Assembly (NCBI GenBank): GCA_014529385.2
Contig: CM043961.1
Span: 12,650,478 to 12,714,477, forward strand
Direction of reading: 5' to 3'
Length of the DNA stretch: 64,000 nucleotides
From: Adiantum capillus-veneris
Lineage: Eukaryota > Streptophyta > Polypodiopsida > Polypodiales > Pteridaceae
The notes below the pieces were generated by a model, which was not told where the DNA came from, did no database searches, and saw only the letters and a program-made list of their open reading frames with translations. Positions 31,690 through 43,054 of the stretch are shown here, in pieces. The stretch's first letter is position 1, and each line of letters opens with the position of its first letter. The position numbers were made by a program, and so were the translations under genes.

Positions 31690-32413
31690 GGCGTGATCCA
31701 TGACCTTGGGCGAGCAAGGCAGCCCGGAGGAGCAGAGGATTTGAAGAGGCCTTGCAGCTTTTTTGGTCTCTTATCAACAGGCAGTGAAGGAGGAGGACCT
31801 AAAGGCAACGGCGTTCTAAAATGCAAGCAGTTTGACGCCCTCCCTAGCTCTTTCGCTACTGCAGCAGTAGCTCACCGGCGTGCATTGCCGTAGCGCTTTA
31901 AAACGCTAGTACCTATGCACTCAGCGGCGCCATCCTCCCCCTTACTTGCAGCGTTTCGAAACGCCTTGACAGCGATCCCCTTGCTTGGCGCGACGGCGAC
32001 ACTACCCTTTGCGACACAAACATGAAACACTGGCGACCTATCTTCCACTCCTAGTATAGCGTTTCGAAATGTTGTGTTTAAGAGCTCCCTCCCCTCAGCG
32101 ACCGTCCTCTACTCCCTTGATGCTCCAGCATTTCAGAATGCTGTGAGGTAAGGGTAACTTGTACATTTGGGCCACAGAGAGCGTTGGGGCAGAAAAGCGG
32201 GGCGAGGAGATTGGATCCCAAAGCGGGGCGGAAAAGGTCCTTTTGAGGAGCCATTTGGGAGTGGCTTTGTGCCAACCTTGTGGCCATTTCCAAATTGATT
32301 TGTGGCGACTAGGGAGAAGCACTTTTGGACAAGAGGGGGAGAAAGTCTTCGCTTGGAAGCAGGGATTTTTTCAGTTTGGAGCTAAAGAGAGGGACAGTGG
32401 ATTTGGCAGAGCC
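31690..32413. other. Internal region of element H, left part
   Basis: GC-richer non-coding sequence with repeated GCGTTTCGAAACGC-like words (31890-32075: AAAACGCTAG, GCGTTTCGAAACGCC, GCGTTTCGAAATG). No gag or pol motif. Ends in GAGCC, the left half of the target duplication of element F. Confidence 0.5.
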
Positions 32414-32832
32414 TGTGAGGATTAGTGGTGCTAATCCTATAATTAAGACTTAAAAGTTCATACTTAAGATCAAATTGAGACTCGAGACTGAATGTATGTT
32501 TGATTGATTGAACGAATGCTTGAAAACTGAGTACAATAGGCTCCTTATATAGGAGACAAAGAGACATTAATGAAAAGACACGTCTCATGGTGAAGAGACG
32601 TGACTTTAGACGTAAAGACATCCTTTCCTCGAAGAGCCGCAACCATTGGACGAAGAGTCGCAACTGTAGAGCGAAGGGGTGTGACCAATCATCGAAGGAG
32701 TGTGGCTTTTGGTGAAGAGGCACGTCTCTTAAGTGAAAGGTCATGACCATCCAAGCATAGGGGTTCTCCTTGGCATGGCACTTTGCATATTTGCAACCAG
32801 GAGTAGATGTAATATTGTAACATAGTCAAAAT
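32414..32832 (-). repeat. 3' LTR of element F
   Basis: Matches 48514-48943 over nearly its whole length (TATATAGGAG, AAAGACACGTCTCATGG, GGTTCTCCTTGGCATGG). A reverse-strand purine tract GGAAGGGAA borders it at 32833-32841. Confidence 0.8.
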
Positions 32833-33045
32833 TCCCTTCCATTTAAAATGAGAGCCTCGGTTAAAGGAACGACTTTTGATGTTGATAGAACTATGGAAAA
32901 GCATTGAATCTTCCAAAATCGTTAGTCTTTGAGTTATTTGAAACCTTTGTCTTGAACCTTAGCTTCTTGCGAAACCTTTTTGCTTTGACTACTAAATCCC
33001 ATCTCATTGCATTGTTTAAATACTTTTGAGAAGAATCTGGCTTAA

Positions 33046-33605
33046 TCAGGTTGACCGCAACAAGTGATTGATCTCAAAATCCTTCATCTGATATAAACCT
33101 TCTGGTTCAAAATCTTCCAATAACTGTGAAATATTAGGTGAAGAGGAAATCTTCTCAAGGCACTCTTCAGATGGAGTAACTTCAACTATAGTGATCACTG
33201 GAGAGGATTTTGGCTTGAGAGTGTGATCATTGTCCAATAATGAATCCCAAAATTTTTCGGATTCATCTTCAGAAACTGCCACTTCATGACTTGTAATTGG
33301 CATATCATCATCCAACAAAGAATCAAAGAAAGCATAATCATCTTTTGACTCAGAATTTGCAATTATGTCCTTATCTTTGTCTGGTAACGAAGTATCACTT
33401 GGAAAAAATTCTTCATCAATAATAATTTCTGCATTTGCATCGGAAATCATATTCGTTTCATAATCCACTGTATCATGCCGTTTGACTTATACACGTGAGG
33501 CTTGAATCACTCGTTCCGCATGATAAGGCTTGTGTAAAATCAGTTCACGTCTATCTTTGAACAAATTGATAGTATGTCCTCGAAAGATAATGGTTGGATC
33601 ATATT
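33046..33605 (-). pseudogene. Element F protease tail and acidic C-terminal region
   Basis: From 33605 leftward the frame reads QYDPTIIFRGHTINLF, continuing the protease interrupted at 46620 by element A, then a TAA near 33487. From about 33470 a clean 140-codon stretch is strongly acidic (IIIDEEFFPSD, DDYAFFDSLLDDDMP, SEDESEKFWDSLLDN, LLEDFEPEGLYQM). No RT, RNase H or integrase follows before the LTR. The acidic protein has no recognised domain. It could be a remodelled Gag-Pol C-terminus. Confidence 0.5.
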
Positions 33606-33610
33606 GAAAT
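33606..33610. repeat. Target duplication of element A, left
   Basis: GAAAT, identical to 46615-46619. Confidence 0.9.
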
Positions 33611-34148
33611 TGTAACAAACTTGGACACCCCAACTCAAGATTCCACCGCGACACATCAGAGATTCACTTCAAAACAGTTCACAATTCACACGATTCGACG
33701 CAGTCCGACCAAGTTCCGTGCCTAGAGATATTGGCCCCAAAGACTGGCGTCCCTTTCGGTATTTCTTTTTGTATTAATCTGTGTTCAAAGTACACGAGAG
33801 TGGGAGGGTTCTCACTCTCAGACTTTGCGTCCAGATGCTCTGCCCACTTATTTATAAGTTACAAGGGATGCCCAAAAGCAGAGCCCCAAAAGCAGTAGTC
33901 AAAAGCTTCTCTAACATAAAGCAACTGAGCCCAAAAATTGCCCCAAAACAGCCAGCGTAAATCTCGGATTTTCGTACACTGCCACGTCATCAGTTCTCGC
34001 GCAAAAGCAGTATTTTGTACGGTACTGCCACGTCAGCACTTTTAGTGTGAATTGCGGGAATATGCCACGTCAGCCTGATGCCACGTTTTTCGGGCTTGTC
34101 CAGCCAGTGTGGGTGTATTCGGGCATGCCACATCACTGGTTTGTGATA
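33611..34148 (-). repeat. 3' LTR of chromovirus A
   Basis: Starts TGTAACAAACTTGGACACC and ends GGTTTGTGATA on the top strand. A reverse-strand purine tract AAGAGAGGGG lies directly beside it (34151-34160). Confidence 0.88.
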
Positions 34149-34160
34149 TACCCCTCTCTT

Positions 34161-34768
34161 GAAAGCATTGTAATCGCCCTCGATTACGCCTGCAAAACAG
34201 ACAGACACTGACTATTAGTACCGACGCACTAGAAACAACACATCTAGCACATGTACCAATCGACAGTCACATCACAGGTTATCACTTGACATCACATGAC
34301 AAATCACATTCAAAAATCATTCCAAATCTCAGACCATGATTAATCAGCAATGTAAGTAGCAATCGCATCTAGATCAAGTCGAGACCTCATAGATGCCCCA
34401 TTGACTAATCCATATTGCAATCATGTCTATATAGATTCATGAGACCGAAATGCTGCAGTCATTTCATTTATCAGTTCTTGCACTCAAACAAGTCAAGTAC
34501 AAATCAATCAGTATCATGTTCATTATCGCCTCAAGCACTGTCGTGTGTGAGAATCATTTTCATTATCGGGAATTCTAGTTCATAAAGTCATTCAACAGAA
34601 TACTGTGAGCTCAGCAGTATCCCTGAAACCCAAAGGGACATCAGTGACTCTATATCAAATCAAAGTATCGGGGCACTTTGTCGACAAAGGAGTGGAGTGG
34701 CTCCCCTCTTGTGCATACCTGCTGCACTAGATTCGCCCATGCTGAAATCGGGGTTCTATCGGAGTAGA
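34161..34768. other. 3' untranslated region of chromovirus A
   Basis: Non-coding, matching 36716-37312 of element B (GCATTGTAATCGCCCTCGA, CACTGACTATTAGTACCGA). Contains repeated ATCACATGACA wording. Confidence 0.6.
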
Positions 34769-36184
34769 CTATGCTAAGCCGATTGCTTCAAGGTAAAGAT
34801 TCACAATCTTAGGAGTATCTGCTAGGTCCTCCTCCATCCACTTCGCATCCAATGTGGGATAGTTCTTGAATTTAACCAAGAACCGCCTTATCGCTTTACC
34901 TTTTATCTTTTGATCTTTATGTGCCAATATCTATTCTGGAACGAGTATCTCCTCGCTTTCCTCCACTTTGGGTTGCTCATCTGGTTCCCCATCATCGAGC
35001 ACATTGCCAGGCTTCAAGAGACTCACATGAAAAGCATTGTGAATTCTTCAAGTATTGGGCAACTTCAATCTAAAGGAGACATCATTTATCTTTTCTTGTA
35101 TTTGGAAAGGTCCATAGTATCTCATGCTAAGCTTTGGGAAAAGCCGCTCCTTTCCCTTTTTCTTTCTCATGCGTGCCTTCTCATGTCTTTCTCGACATTT
35201 CTCTAAAGCCTTCCGGACCTTGACAAAAGCGGTGTCCACGTCCCGCGTGTACTAGTCGACTTCAAAAATCTATCTTTCGTGCTTAGGAAGGGTGGAACCT
35301 TCGTAGCACCTTCAATAATCTCAAATGGCGCCTTCCCCATCGAAGAGTGGATCGTGTTATTGTAGGCAAATTCCACCAAGGGCAAATGCTTTTCCCATTG
35401 AGTCTTCTGATCTGAAATGTAAGACTTCAATAAATCGAGTACGACTGAATTTGCAATCTCAGATTGCCCATCTATTTGCGGGTGGAAAGATGATGAGAAC
35501 TGCAACCATGTGCCAATGTTCTCCCAAATAGCCTTCCAAAAAAAACTCGTGAATCGGGGATCTCTATCGGAGACAATTGTCTCAGGCATGCCATGTAATC
35601 TGAATATATGGTCAATGAACAGTCTCGCTAAGTGACCCGGCTTGACTGTTTTCTTCATTGGAATGAAATGAGCTTGCTTGCTAAATCTGTCAATAACAGT
35701 CCAGATACCATCATGGCTACTCTGTATTTTCGGGAGATCAAAAATGAAATCCATAGCAATACTTTTCCAGGGGCGGGTGGGAATGGGTAAAGGCTGTAAC
35801 AATCCCTGTGCTTTATGCCTGTCAAACATGACCTTCTGGCATATCAAGCAACAACATACAAAATCATCCACGTCCTTCTTGAGTCTCGGCCAAAAGAAGT
35901 ATCTCTCCACACCTTTCAAGGTGGTATCAATGCCGCAGTGACCCATAAATGGTGGACAATGGCCATTCGGTTAGAATTTTTTCCCTCAACGGCTGTGTAA
36001 CGCACAACATCGTTTTCTTCATCAAGTAGCTATCTCGAATGGAATATCCCGCTAATACCTCCCCATTATGTATTCAACCGAATATATCTGCAAAATCTGG
36101 ATCTGTGGCGTACTGATCGACCATATCCTCGAAGCTTCTATGATGTATCGCGGAAATAGCCAAGACCAACAGCTTTCGGGACAA
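34769..36184 (-). pseudogene. Chromovirus A integrase and chromodomain
   Basis: Reading leftward: LSRKLLVLAISAIHHRSF near 36184 (end of RNase H), then integrase with MGHCGIDTTLKGVERYFFW, CLICQKVMFDRH, SIAMDFIFDLPK, IVSDRDPRFTSFFWKAI and HPQIDGQSEIANS, so D, D and E are all present. Then KLSMRYYGPFQIQEKIN and, in the last 90 codons, the chromodomain (RRFLVKFKNYPTLDAKWM) to a stop at 34771-34769. About 25-30 residues before the GPY module are deleted relative to B, with frame changes at 35240 and 35045. Confidence 0.85.
36180..36184. repeat. Target duplication of element B, left
   Basis: GACAA, identical to 43055-43059. Confidence 0.9.
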
Positions 36185-36703
36185 TGTAACAAACTTGGAC
36201 ATTCCAAGTCAATATTCTACTGCGACACAACAAAGATTCACTTCAAAACAGTTCACAGTTCACAATTGATTCGACACTGGCCCGGCGGAGTTCCGTGCCT
36301 AGAGATGTTGGCCCCAAAGACTGGCGCCCGTTTCGGTATTTCTTTTGTATTAATCTGCAACCCGGGAGGCCTGCCCACTTATTTATTCATTATAAGGGAT
36401 GCCCAAAAGCAGAGCCCCAAAAGCTGTTCCAAAAGCTGCCCATTAAAAGCAAGCAACTCCTCTCACTTCCTTGGTAGGAAAATAAAGCAAAGCTTTAAGA
36501 AAAAATAAACTCTCTCTATCTCTCTCTTTTGCTAATTGCGTAGATGAAAAGCTGCCCACGCATCTGCTTTTCCGTACGCTGCTGTCAACGCTTTTGGCGC
36601 CGCAAATTGCGGAGGCTCCGCATTTCCCCGCGTTTTTCGGGCTCTCCACTAGCCAGGATATGTGTGTATGTGCGTCTGCTGCCCATGTCACCGGTTTGTG
36701 ACA
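36185..36703 (-). repeat. 3' LTR of chromovirus B
   Basis: TGTAACAAACTTGG to GTTTGTGACA. It lacks about 70 bases present in the 5' LTR (around 42587-42652) and has a shorter CT tract (36511-36528). Confidence 0.88.
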
Positions 36704-37312
36704 TACCCCGCTATTGACAGCATTGTAATCGCCCTCGATTACGTCTGCAAAAAAGACAGAGGCCATAAACTGTCTTAACAGACACTGACTATTAGTACCG
36801 ACGTACTAGGAACACATATCTAGCACATGTACCAATCCACAGTCACATCACACGACATCACAGGACATCACTTGACACCACAGGACATCACATGACAAAT
36901 CACATTCAATACTCATTCGGATCTCAGACCATGATTTATCGGCAATGCAATTAGCAATCACATCTAGATCCACTTAGAACCTCATAAATGCTCGATTGAC
37001 TAATCCCTATTGCAACCATGTCTATCGAGATCATTTAGACCAAAATGCTGCAGTCATTTCGTCTATCAGTTCCTGCACTTAAACAAGTCAAGAATAAATC
37101 AATATCATATTATCGGGGATTCCAGTTCATAAAGTCATTACAGCAGAATACTGTCAGCTCACAGTATCCCTGAAACTCAAAGAGGCATGAGTGACTTTAA
37201 TATCAAAAATCGAGGCAATCTGTTGACAAAGGAGTGGAGCAACTCCCCTCTTATGCATACCCGTTGCGCCAAATTCCGCCCAAGCTGAGTTCGGGGTTCC
37301 ATTTAGAATAGA
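36704..37312. other. 3' untranslated region of chromovirus B
   Basis: Reverse-strand purine tract next to the LTR (AGCGGGGTA), then non-coding sequence parallel to 34161-34768, with a repeated ACATCACAGGACATCAC motif at 36850-36900. Confidence 0.6.
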
Positions 37313-37579
37313 CTATGCTAATCCAAATGCTTCGAGGTAAAGATTCACAATCTGAGGAGTATCTGCTAGGTCCTCCTCCTCCATCCACTTCGCATCCAAT
37401 GCAGGATAGTTCTTGAATTTAACCAAGAACCGCCTTATCGCTTTACCCTTAAACTTTCTGTCTTTATGTGCCAATATCTGTTCTGGAACAAGGATCTCCT
37501 CGTTTTCTTCCACTTCGGGTTGTTGATCAGGCTCCCCATCTTCGGGCACATCGCCTTTAACAGGCTTCAGGAGACTCAC
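37313..37579 (-). pseudogene. Chromovirus B chromodomain
   Basis: A clean 88-codon frame reads SEEILVPEQILAHKD-like sequence, FKGKAIRRFLVKFKNYPA, DAKWMEEEDLADTPQ and YLEAFGLA, then a stop. The aromatic cage positions of a chromodomain are at least partly present (Y/F-L-V-K-F/W and W). It would bind modified histone tails and steer integration. A frame change separates it from integrase. Confidence 0.85.
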
Positions 37580-37617
37580 ATGAAAAGCATTGTGAATCCT
37601 CCAAGTTTTGGGCAGCT

Positions 37618-38740
37618 TCAGTCTAAAGGAGACATCATTATCTTTTCGAAGATTTGGAAAGGTCCGTAATATCGCATACTAAGCTTTGGAAAAAGCCTCT
37701 CCTTTCCCATTTTCTTTCTCAGGCGTGCCTTTGCAAAACGTAAGAGCACCCAATCGTTCTCCTTCAATTTCAAATCGCGACGATAGCGATCTGCTGCCTT
37801 TTTTTGTCTTTCTTGAGATTTCTGCAAAGACTCGCGGACCTTGGCAAAAGCCGTGTCCAAGTCGCGCGTGTACTCATCAGCTTCAAAAATCTTATCTTTC
37901 GTGCTTAGGAAGGGTGGAACCTTCGTAGCACCTTTAATAATCTCAAATGGCGCTTTCCCCATCAAAGAGTTAATCGTGTTTCTGTAGGCATGTTCCACCA
38001 AAGGTAAAACCCGTTTTTCTATGAAGTCGTCAAATTCAAAGAAGAAGACTTCAACGAATCCAGTACCATTGAATTAGCAATCTCTAATTGCCCGTCAGTG
38101 TGCGGGTGGAACGATGACGAGAACTACAACCGTGTGCCAATGTTCTCCAAAATAGCTTTCCAAAACAAACTTGTGAATCTTGGTCTCTGTCGGAGACAAT
38201 CGTCTAAGGCATGCCATGTAATTTGAAGATTTGGGCCATAAACATTCGTGCCCACGTTGTGTTTTCGAGAGATCAAAAATGAAATCCATTGCAATACTTT
38301 ACCAGGGGTGGGTGGGTATAGGTAAAGGCTGTAACAATCCTTGTGCTTTATGTCTGTCAAAACTTGACCTTCTGGCATACCAAGCAACTGTGTACAAAAT
38401 CGTCCACATCCTTCAGTCTCGGCCAAAAGAAGTATCTCTCCACACCTTTCAAGGTGATAGCAATGCCGCGGTGACATGTAAAAGGTGGACAGTGGCATTT
38501 GGTTAGAACCTTTTCCCTCAACGGTTGTGTAACACACAACATCGTTTTCTTCATCAAGTAGCCATCCCGAATGGAATATTCTGCTACTACCTCCCCATTG
38601 TGTATTCAACTGAATACATCTATAAAAATCTGTATCTGTGGCGTACTGACCGACCATATCCTCAAAGCTTCTATGGTGTATCGTGGAAATAGCCAGAACC
38701 AACGGCTTCCAGGACAAAGTATCTGCCACCAATTTCTTCT
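37618..38740 (-). pseudogene. Chromovirus B integrase
   Basis: Leftward order: DTLSWKPLVLAISTIHHRSF, GIAITLKGVERYFFWPRL, SCLVCQKVKF, MDFIFDLSKTQRGHE, PRFTSLFWKAILENIGT, then from 38001 a clean stretch AYRNTINSLMGKAPFEII, KKAADRYRRDLKLKENDW and KLSMRYYGPFQIFEKI. The zinc and DDE regions are recognisable but lie in three frames. Confidence 0.82.
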
Positions 38741-39235
38741 GTCCCTACGCATGGACAATCCGGAAGTAAAAGTGTGACCAGATGTTTGCCACCGCATCTG
38801 CTTTCTTGATAGCTGCTTTTGTGACAAGAAGTAGCATAAGTTCAACCATTTGTGAAAATCAGCTCCGAGTAGGTAATGTGGCCACTAAGTAAGAGCATGG
38901 ATAGCCGCCAAAAGCTCTTTCTCACATATCTGTACTGACAATTCCGGCCTTGAAAACAATCGGCTCTCATAGGCAATGACATGGCCTTCTTGCATTAAGA
39001 CCGCATCTAGACTACGAGCACAAGTTTCACAATTTACTTCAAACGACTTTTGCAAATCAGGCAAAGTCAAAACTGTACCTGTAGTCAAATTCTGTTTCAA
39101 TTTCTGAAAGGAAATCACCTCTGAGGGTCCCCACAAGAAAAGGACTCCTTTCTATGTCAACAAATGCAAAGGGGTAAGCAACCTCTGCAAACTTTCTGAT
39201 GAACCGCCAGTAGTAAGAACATAAGCCCAAGAAGC
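38741..39235 (-). pseudogene. Chromovirus B RNase H and connection
   Basis: WGPSEVISFQKLKQNLTTG, VLTLPDLQKSFEVNCETCA, VLMQEGHVIAYESRLFSR and EKELLAAIHALT, then YFLSQKQLSRKQMRW near 38800. The catalytic TDHQ region is damaged. On its upstream side it ends at the inserted forward-strand fragment. Confidence 0.82.
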
Positions 39236-40020
39236 CTAGGAATTTCTATGCAATTAACATGGGCGAGCGCAAAGTCATATTCGGGATGGATTGGTTATCT
39301 TCTCGTCGTTCTTTGATTGATTGTGAACAAAGAGAATTGATTTTTAAAGATAGGAAGGAGAAGGAATATAAAACTAAAGTTGAAGAACAAAATAGCAAGT
39401 CACTTTTGATTTCTGCAACGAAACTCATTGCAACTGATGAGAGGCAAGGGTGTGAGACTTTTTGAGTGTTTTCCAACCAGATGACTAATAAGGAGAACCA
39501 AGAGAAAAACCCTACTTACATAGAAAATCTGTTGGATGCATTTAAGGATGTATTTCGAGATGATTTACATGGTATTCCTCGACTTAGAGTGGTACACCAT
39601 GGGATAGATCTTTACATTGGGATAGAAACTTACTCAATAGCACCTTACAAATTCAACATAAATGAATTAAAGTACTGAAATTACAACTCGATGATCTTTT
39701 AAAGAAGGGGCTCATTAAACCAAGGGTATCTCCTTGGGGTAGTCATGTCCTTTTTTAGAAAAATAAAGATGGAACTTACAAACTTTGTATTGATTACATA
39801 GGGCTAAACAAAAACACCATAAAAAACAAGTACCCTCTCCCACATATTGATGAGTTACTGACTCAATTGAGCCTTGCGAAAATAATAATCAACAACGATC
39901 TTCATTCAGATTATCACTCGATTAGAATTAAAACGTCAAGACATCCCTAAAATTGCTTTTCAAAATCACTATGGACATTATGAATTCATTGTGCTTGCTT
40001 TTGGCCTCATGAATGCTCCT
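39236..40020 (+). pseudogene. Forward-strand gypsy pol fragment inside element B
   Basis: INMGERKVIFGMDWLSSRR and LIDCEQRELIFKDRKEKEY are a protease-RT junction of a different gypsy lineage. After TGA at 39463 come YIENLLDAFKDVFRDDL, then RT pieces (TTIFIQI, RQDIPKIAFQNHYGHYEF, LAFGLMNAPA) to about 40017. Its strand is opposite to B. It has no LTR, and ATTAAC occurs at both junctions (39250-39255, 40022-40027). Confidence 0.75.
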
Positions 40021-40330
40021 GCCATTAACTTCATGACATTCTTCAAATCGGGCCAATCACGGATAGTCTCTATCTTGGCCGGGTCCATCTGCACTTTTGC
40101 TGTTGAGACAATGTGTCCCAAAAAGTAAATCTCTGGGCTCGGCTCACACGGTAAAGTGGCCGGTTCGGTGGTGTGGTTCCAGGTATCAGATCACTGGTAT
40201 GATCCTCAGGACGAGCTGGTGGCAACTCGCCTGGCAGGCCCTCTGAAAAGCAATTGGCATGAGTGTGGAGAAAATCTTGGCGTTCTTTTTCGAGGTCAAA
40301 ACATATTCGACCTTCAATCATCACTCAGTC
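40021..40330 (-). pseudogene. Chromovirus B reverse transcriptase remnants
   Basis: HTSDLIPGTTPPNRPLYRVS (start of RT) runs straight into FWDTLSQQQKCRWTRPR-type sequence, which is the EIHFLGHIVS...MDPAK region (after the catalytic box) read in a shifted frame. The whole catalytic core, roughly 200 codons, is deleted at about 40130. Confidence 0.75.
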
Positions 40331-40474
40331 CTTTCTAGAAAGTAAAGAAATTGAATTTCATCAAGTACAATGTGCGTGCCCTTCATTTGTCAAAGTCGCT
40401 TTCTCGGCCCGGTAGTCGACCACGGTGTTGTTCTTGTGGTACCAAGGGATTTCGAGTAGGACGTAACAACCTCC

Positions 40475-40690
40475 TTAGGGAATTACGTAGAAATCCTTGT
40501 GCCCTAAACACCCCTGACATTTCAAACGAAGTTTGCCAATGATCGGTGTAATGGCAACATCCCGTAGAACTACCTCCGCTTGTGGCCTCAACCTGTTGGG
40601 CGTAATTCCAAATCGAGCCGCCAATTCAAAAAAGTTGGCCTTGGCTTCTTCATCCAAGAAAAAGAGGGCTTCTTGATCTTTCACTTTGCC
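40475..40690 (-). pseudogene. Chromovirus B protease
   Basis: KDQEALFFLDEEAKANFFEL, AARFGITPNRLRP and TPIIGKLRLKCQGCLG match the protease of C. The active site reads D-E-E instead of D-x-G. It is in the -1 frame relative to gag. Confidence 0.8.
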
Positions 40691-40767
40691 CTAAAAGCGG
40701 TAAAGTTTTGTACTTTCATTCATTTGATTCGGTTCGGGCCCCACGCAATGTGGTACGAATTCTGCTT

Positions 40768-42340
40768 TCATCTGCCTTTTCTGCCAGGTTCCTCAACTGC
40801 TTTCGAACTCTCCGGCCTTTCTTCATCCTTGGTGTTCTGTTCTTTCGGTGCCTTTTTAGGGCACTTCACGGAGATATGCCCAGTTTCCCCGCATCCAAAG
40901 CACTTCCCCTCTTTAATGTAGAGAGCTCTCTCACGAAGAGTAAGCTTGGGTCGTGCATCCTTTTCTTTCTTTTCTGGGTTGCTCTTCTTCCTTCTACTTT
41001 CATTGTTCGAAGTGTGTTCGGTCCTTTGCGTCATGATTTCATCTCTGGGGTAGGTCAAACTGCCTGAGTGAATGGCAAAACCCCATTTCGCATGACTCAT
41101 CAATTCCTGATTGGAATCTGACTTTTGCTCTAAGTAGTGATCTCGGATCTCTGTAGGAAGTCCCAAGGTAAACCGCTCAATGTGTTCTTTGAAGGAGATC
41201 TTCTTAAATGAAGAGGCTGGTAGAAAAGAGCTCCTGAATCTCTCGCAATATGCATCCAATGAATCTCTCATGGTCATCCGAAGATGGTTCCAAGCAGTTC
41301 TTATGTCACGTTCATAATCCCGAGTCAACCAGGAAGAGATAAAAATCCTTTTAAATTTCAGCCATTTAACTGGCGCTTTCTTGTTCAATAGAAGCGTGGA
41401 TCACCAAGTTTGAGCATTTCCCCTGAAGTAAGAGGTAGCCCTCCGAATCTTGGAGTGCTTTGAGTAACGCTCTCCAGAGAAAGCTATGTCAAATTGCTGT
41501 ATGAAGGCCAAAGCTTTCAGAGCATCTCGAAATCCAGAAAACGTGTCAAATTTAATTGACTGTCCACCTTTAAACTCTTGGACTTTCTTGCTTTTATCTT
41601 CCAGAAAGTCATATTGGTTGTCTTTGTAAAAATTTCTTCCTTGTATAAAATCTGCGGTCATCGAAGTCCGAACTATGCGAAGACGAGTCCTCTGTAGAAC
41701 TGTCCGAAACTGGGCGAAATTTAGACTTCTTTGCCTTTTTCTTGCCCTTTCCGAAGCTTGCTTTTTGTTTCGCTTTTTCCCTTTTTTGTCTTCTTCGCTC
41801 AAATCAGAAGAGCTAGAAGAACTGTCAGAGGAAGAAGAAGAAGAAGAAGAACTAGGTAATCCTTCAAACCGCACATGCTTCTTCTGCTTTCTTGCCGAGG
41901 CAAAAGTAGATTGACGACCCAAATAACCTGGGAAGTCAGTTCTTTCTTCTTCTTTTTGTCGTGCTTTTCAGTTTTGTTCTGCGCGTCAAAAAGTTGAGAA
42001 ACCCGTGCATCAACTACCTCTTCTAATTCTTGCTCAGTAAACATCATTGGAGTAGGAGGTTTCTTGAGTACCGGTTTGGGGGGTGGTTTTGTGGTTTGCT
42101 GCCACTGTGCATACACCTCGTCGAAGGAGGTCTAGGTCATAAATTTTGCAAATTTCGGGTCCTTCGCAAAATTTAACGTCATTTTTTCTGCATCGTCGAT
42201 CAATCGTCGACGCTCCATCTCTTCAAGCTCCGCCGGAGTAGGCCGAGGCGGGCCGTACTCCGCGCGTGAATCTTCTTCGTGATCTCTTCCCGCATCTCCA
42301 GATGCAGAGTAAGTCGACTGATCTCTGTCTGAATCCATAA
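40768..42340 (-). pseudogene. Chromovirus B gag
   Basis: ATG near 42340 gives MDSDRDQSTYSASGDAGRD, then RPTPAELEEMERRRLIDDAE. A TAG at 42132-42134 interrupts, DEVYAQWQQTTKPPPKP follows, then a serine cluster. The core reads QSIKFDTFSGFRDALKALAF, KIRRATSYFRGNAQTW, a stop at 41401, WLKFKRIFISSWLTRDYER and FTLGLPTEIRDHYLEQK, ending in zinc knuckle CFGCGETGHISVKC at 40902-40861. This is a classic Ty3 gag with nucleocapsid. TAG and TGA are each one C/G transition from sense. Confidence 0.85.
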
Positions 42341-42389
42341 GTGCCGCGTAAGAAGGATCGGATTTCCTGGTAGAAGAGAAATCGGCCGT

Positions 42390-42401
42390 GCTCTGATACC
42401 A
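42390..42401 (-). promoter_or_regulatory. Primer-binding site of chromovirus B
   Basis: GCTCTGATACCA on the top strand, i.e. a perfect TGGTATCAGAGC on the coding strand, one base from the LTR. Confidence 0.92.
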
Positions 42402-42402
42402 C

Positions 42403-42786
42403 TGTAACATACTTGGACACTCCAAGTCAAGATTCTACCATGACACAGTAGAGATTCACTTCAAAATAGTTCACAGTTCACAATTGATTCGACACTGGTC
42501 CGACGGAGTTCCGTGCCTAGAGATGTTGGCCCCAAAGACTGGCGCCCCTTTCGGTATTTCTTTTTGTATTAATCTGCAACTCAAAGTACAAGGGAGTGGG
42601 AGGCTCTCACTCTCAGACTCTGCGTCCAGATGCTCTGAGAAGTGGGAGGCTTGCCCACTTATTTATTCATTACAAGGGATGCCCAAAAGCAGAGCCCCAA
42701 AAGTTGTTCCAAAAGCTGCCCATTAAAAGCAAGCAACTCCTCTCACTTCCTTGGTAGGAAAATAAAGCAAAGCTTAAAGAAAAAAT

Positions 42787-42852
<66 letters not shown>

Positions 42853-43054
42853 ATTGCGCAGATGAAAAGGTGCCCACGCATCTGCTTTTTCGTATGCTGT
42901 TGCCAACGCTTTTGGCGCCGCAAATTGTGGAGGGTCCGTACGGCATGCCACGTCAGCATTTCCCTGCGTTTTTCGGGCTTTGCCGCTAGCTAGGGTATGT
43001 GTGTGTGTGTGTGTGCTGCCCATTGGCCACTGGCCACGTCACCGGTTCGTGACA
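42403..43054 (-). repeat. 5' LTR of chromovirus B
   Basis: TGTAACATACTTGG to GGTTCGTGACA. Includes (CT)n at 42790-42851 and a (GT)n near 42996. Confidence 0.9.
42790..42851. repeat. (CT)n microsatellite in LTR
   Basis: About 30 CT units. Only about nine, imperfect, in the sister LTR at 36511. Confidence 0.95.

Larger units (their letters stand above)
36185..43054 (-). mobile_element. Chromovirus B (Ty3/gypsy), reverse strand
   Basis: LTRs at 36185-36703 and 42403-43054, target duplications GACAA, a perfect primer-binding site at 42390-42401. It is inserted between RNase H and integrase of element A (reverse strand ...LMADALS before, LSRK... after). It has gag to chromodomain with stops, lacks the RT core, and carries a forward-strand pol fragment at 39236-40020. 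Confidence 0.92.

Noticed and set aside
32159-32425. 88-codon forward frame in element H
   Set aside because: Crosses from H into the LTR of F, so it cannot be an ancestral gene.
40580-41067. Forward-strand frames of about 113-119 codons
   Set aside because: Antisense to the gag end of chromovirus B.
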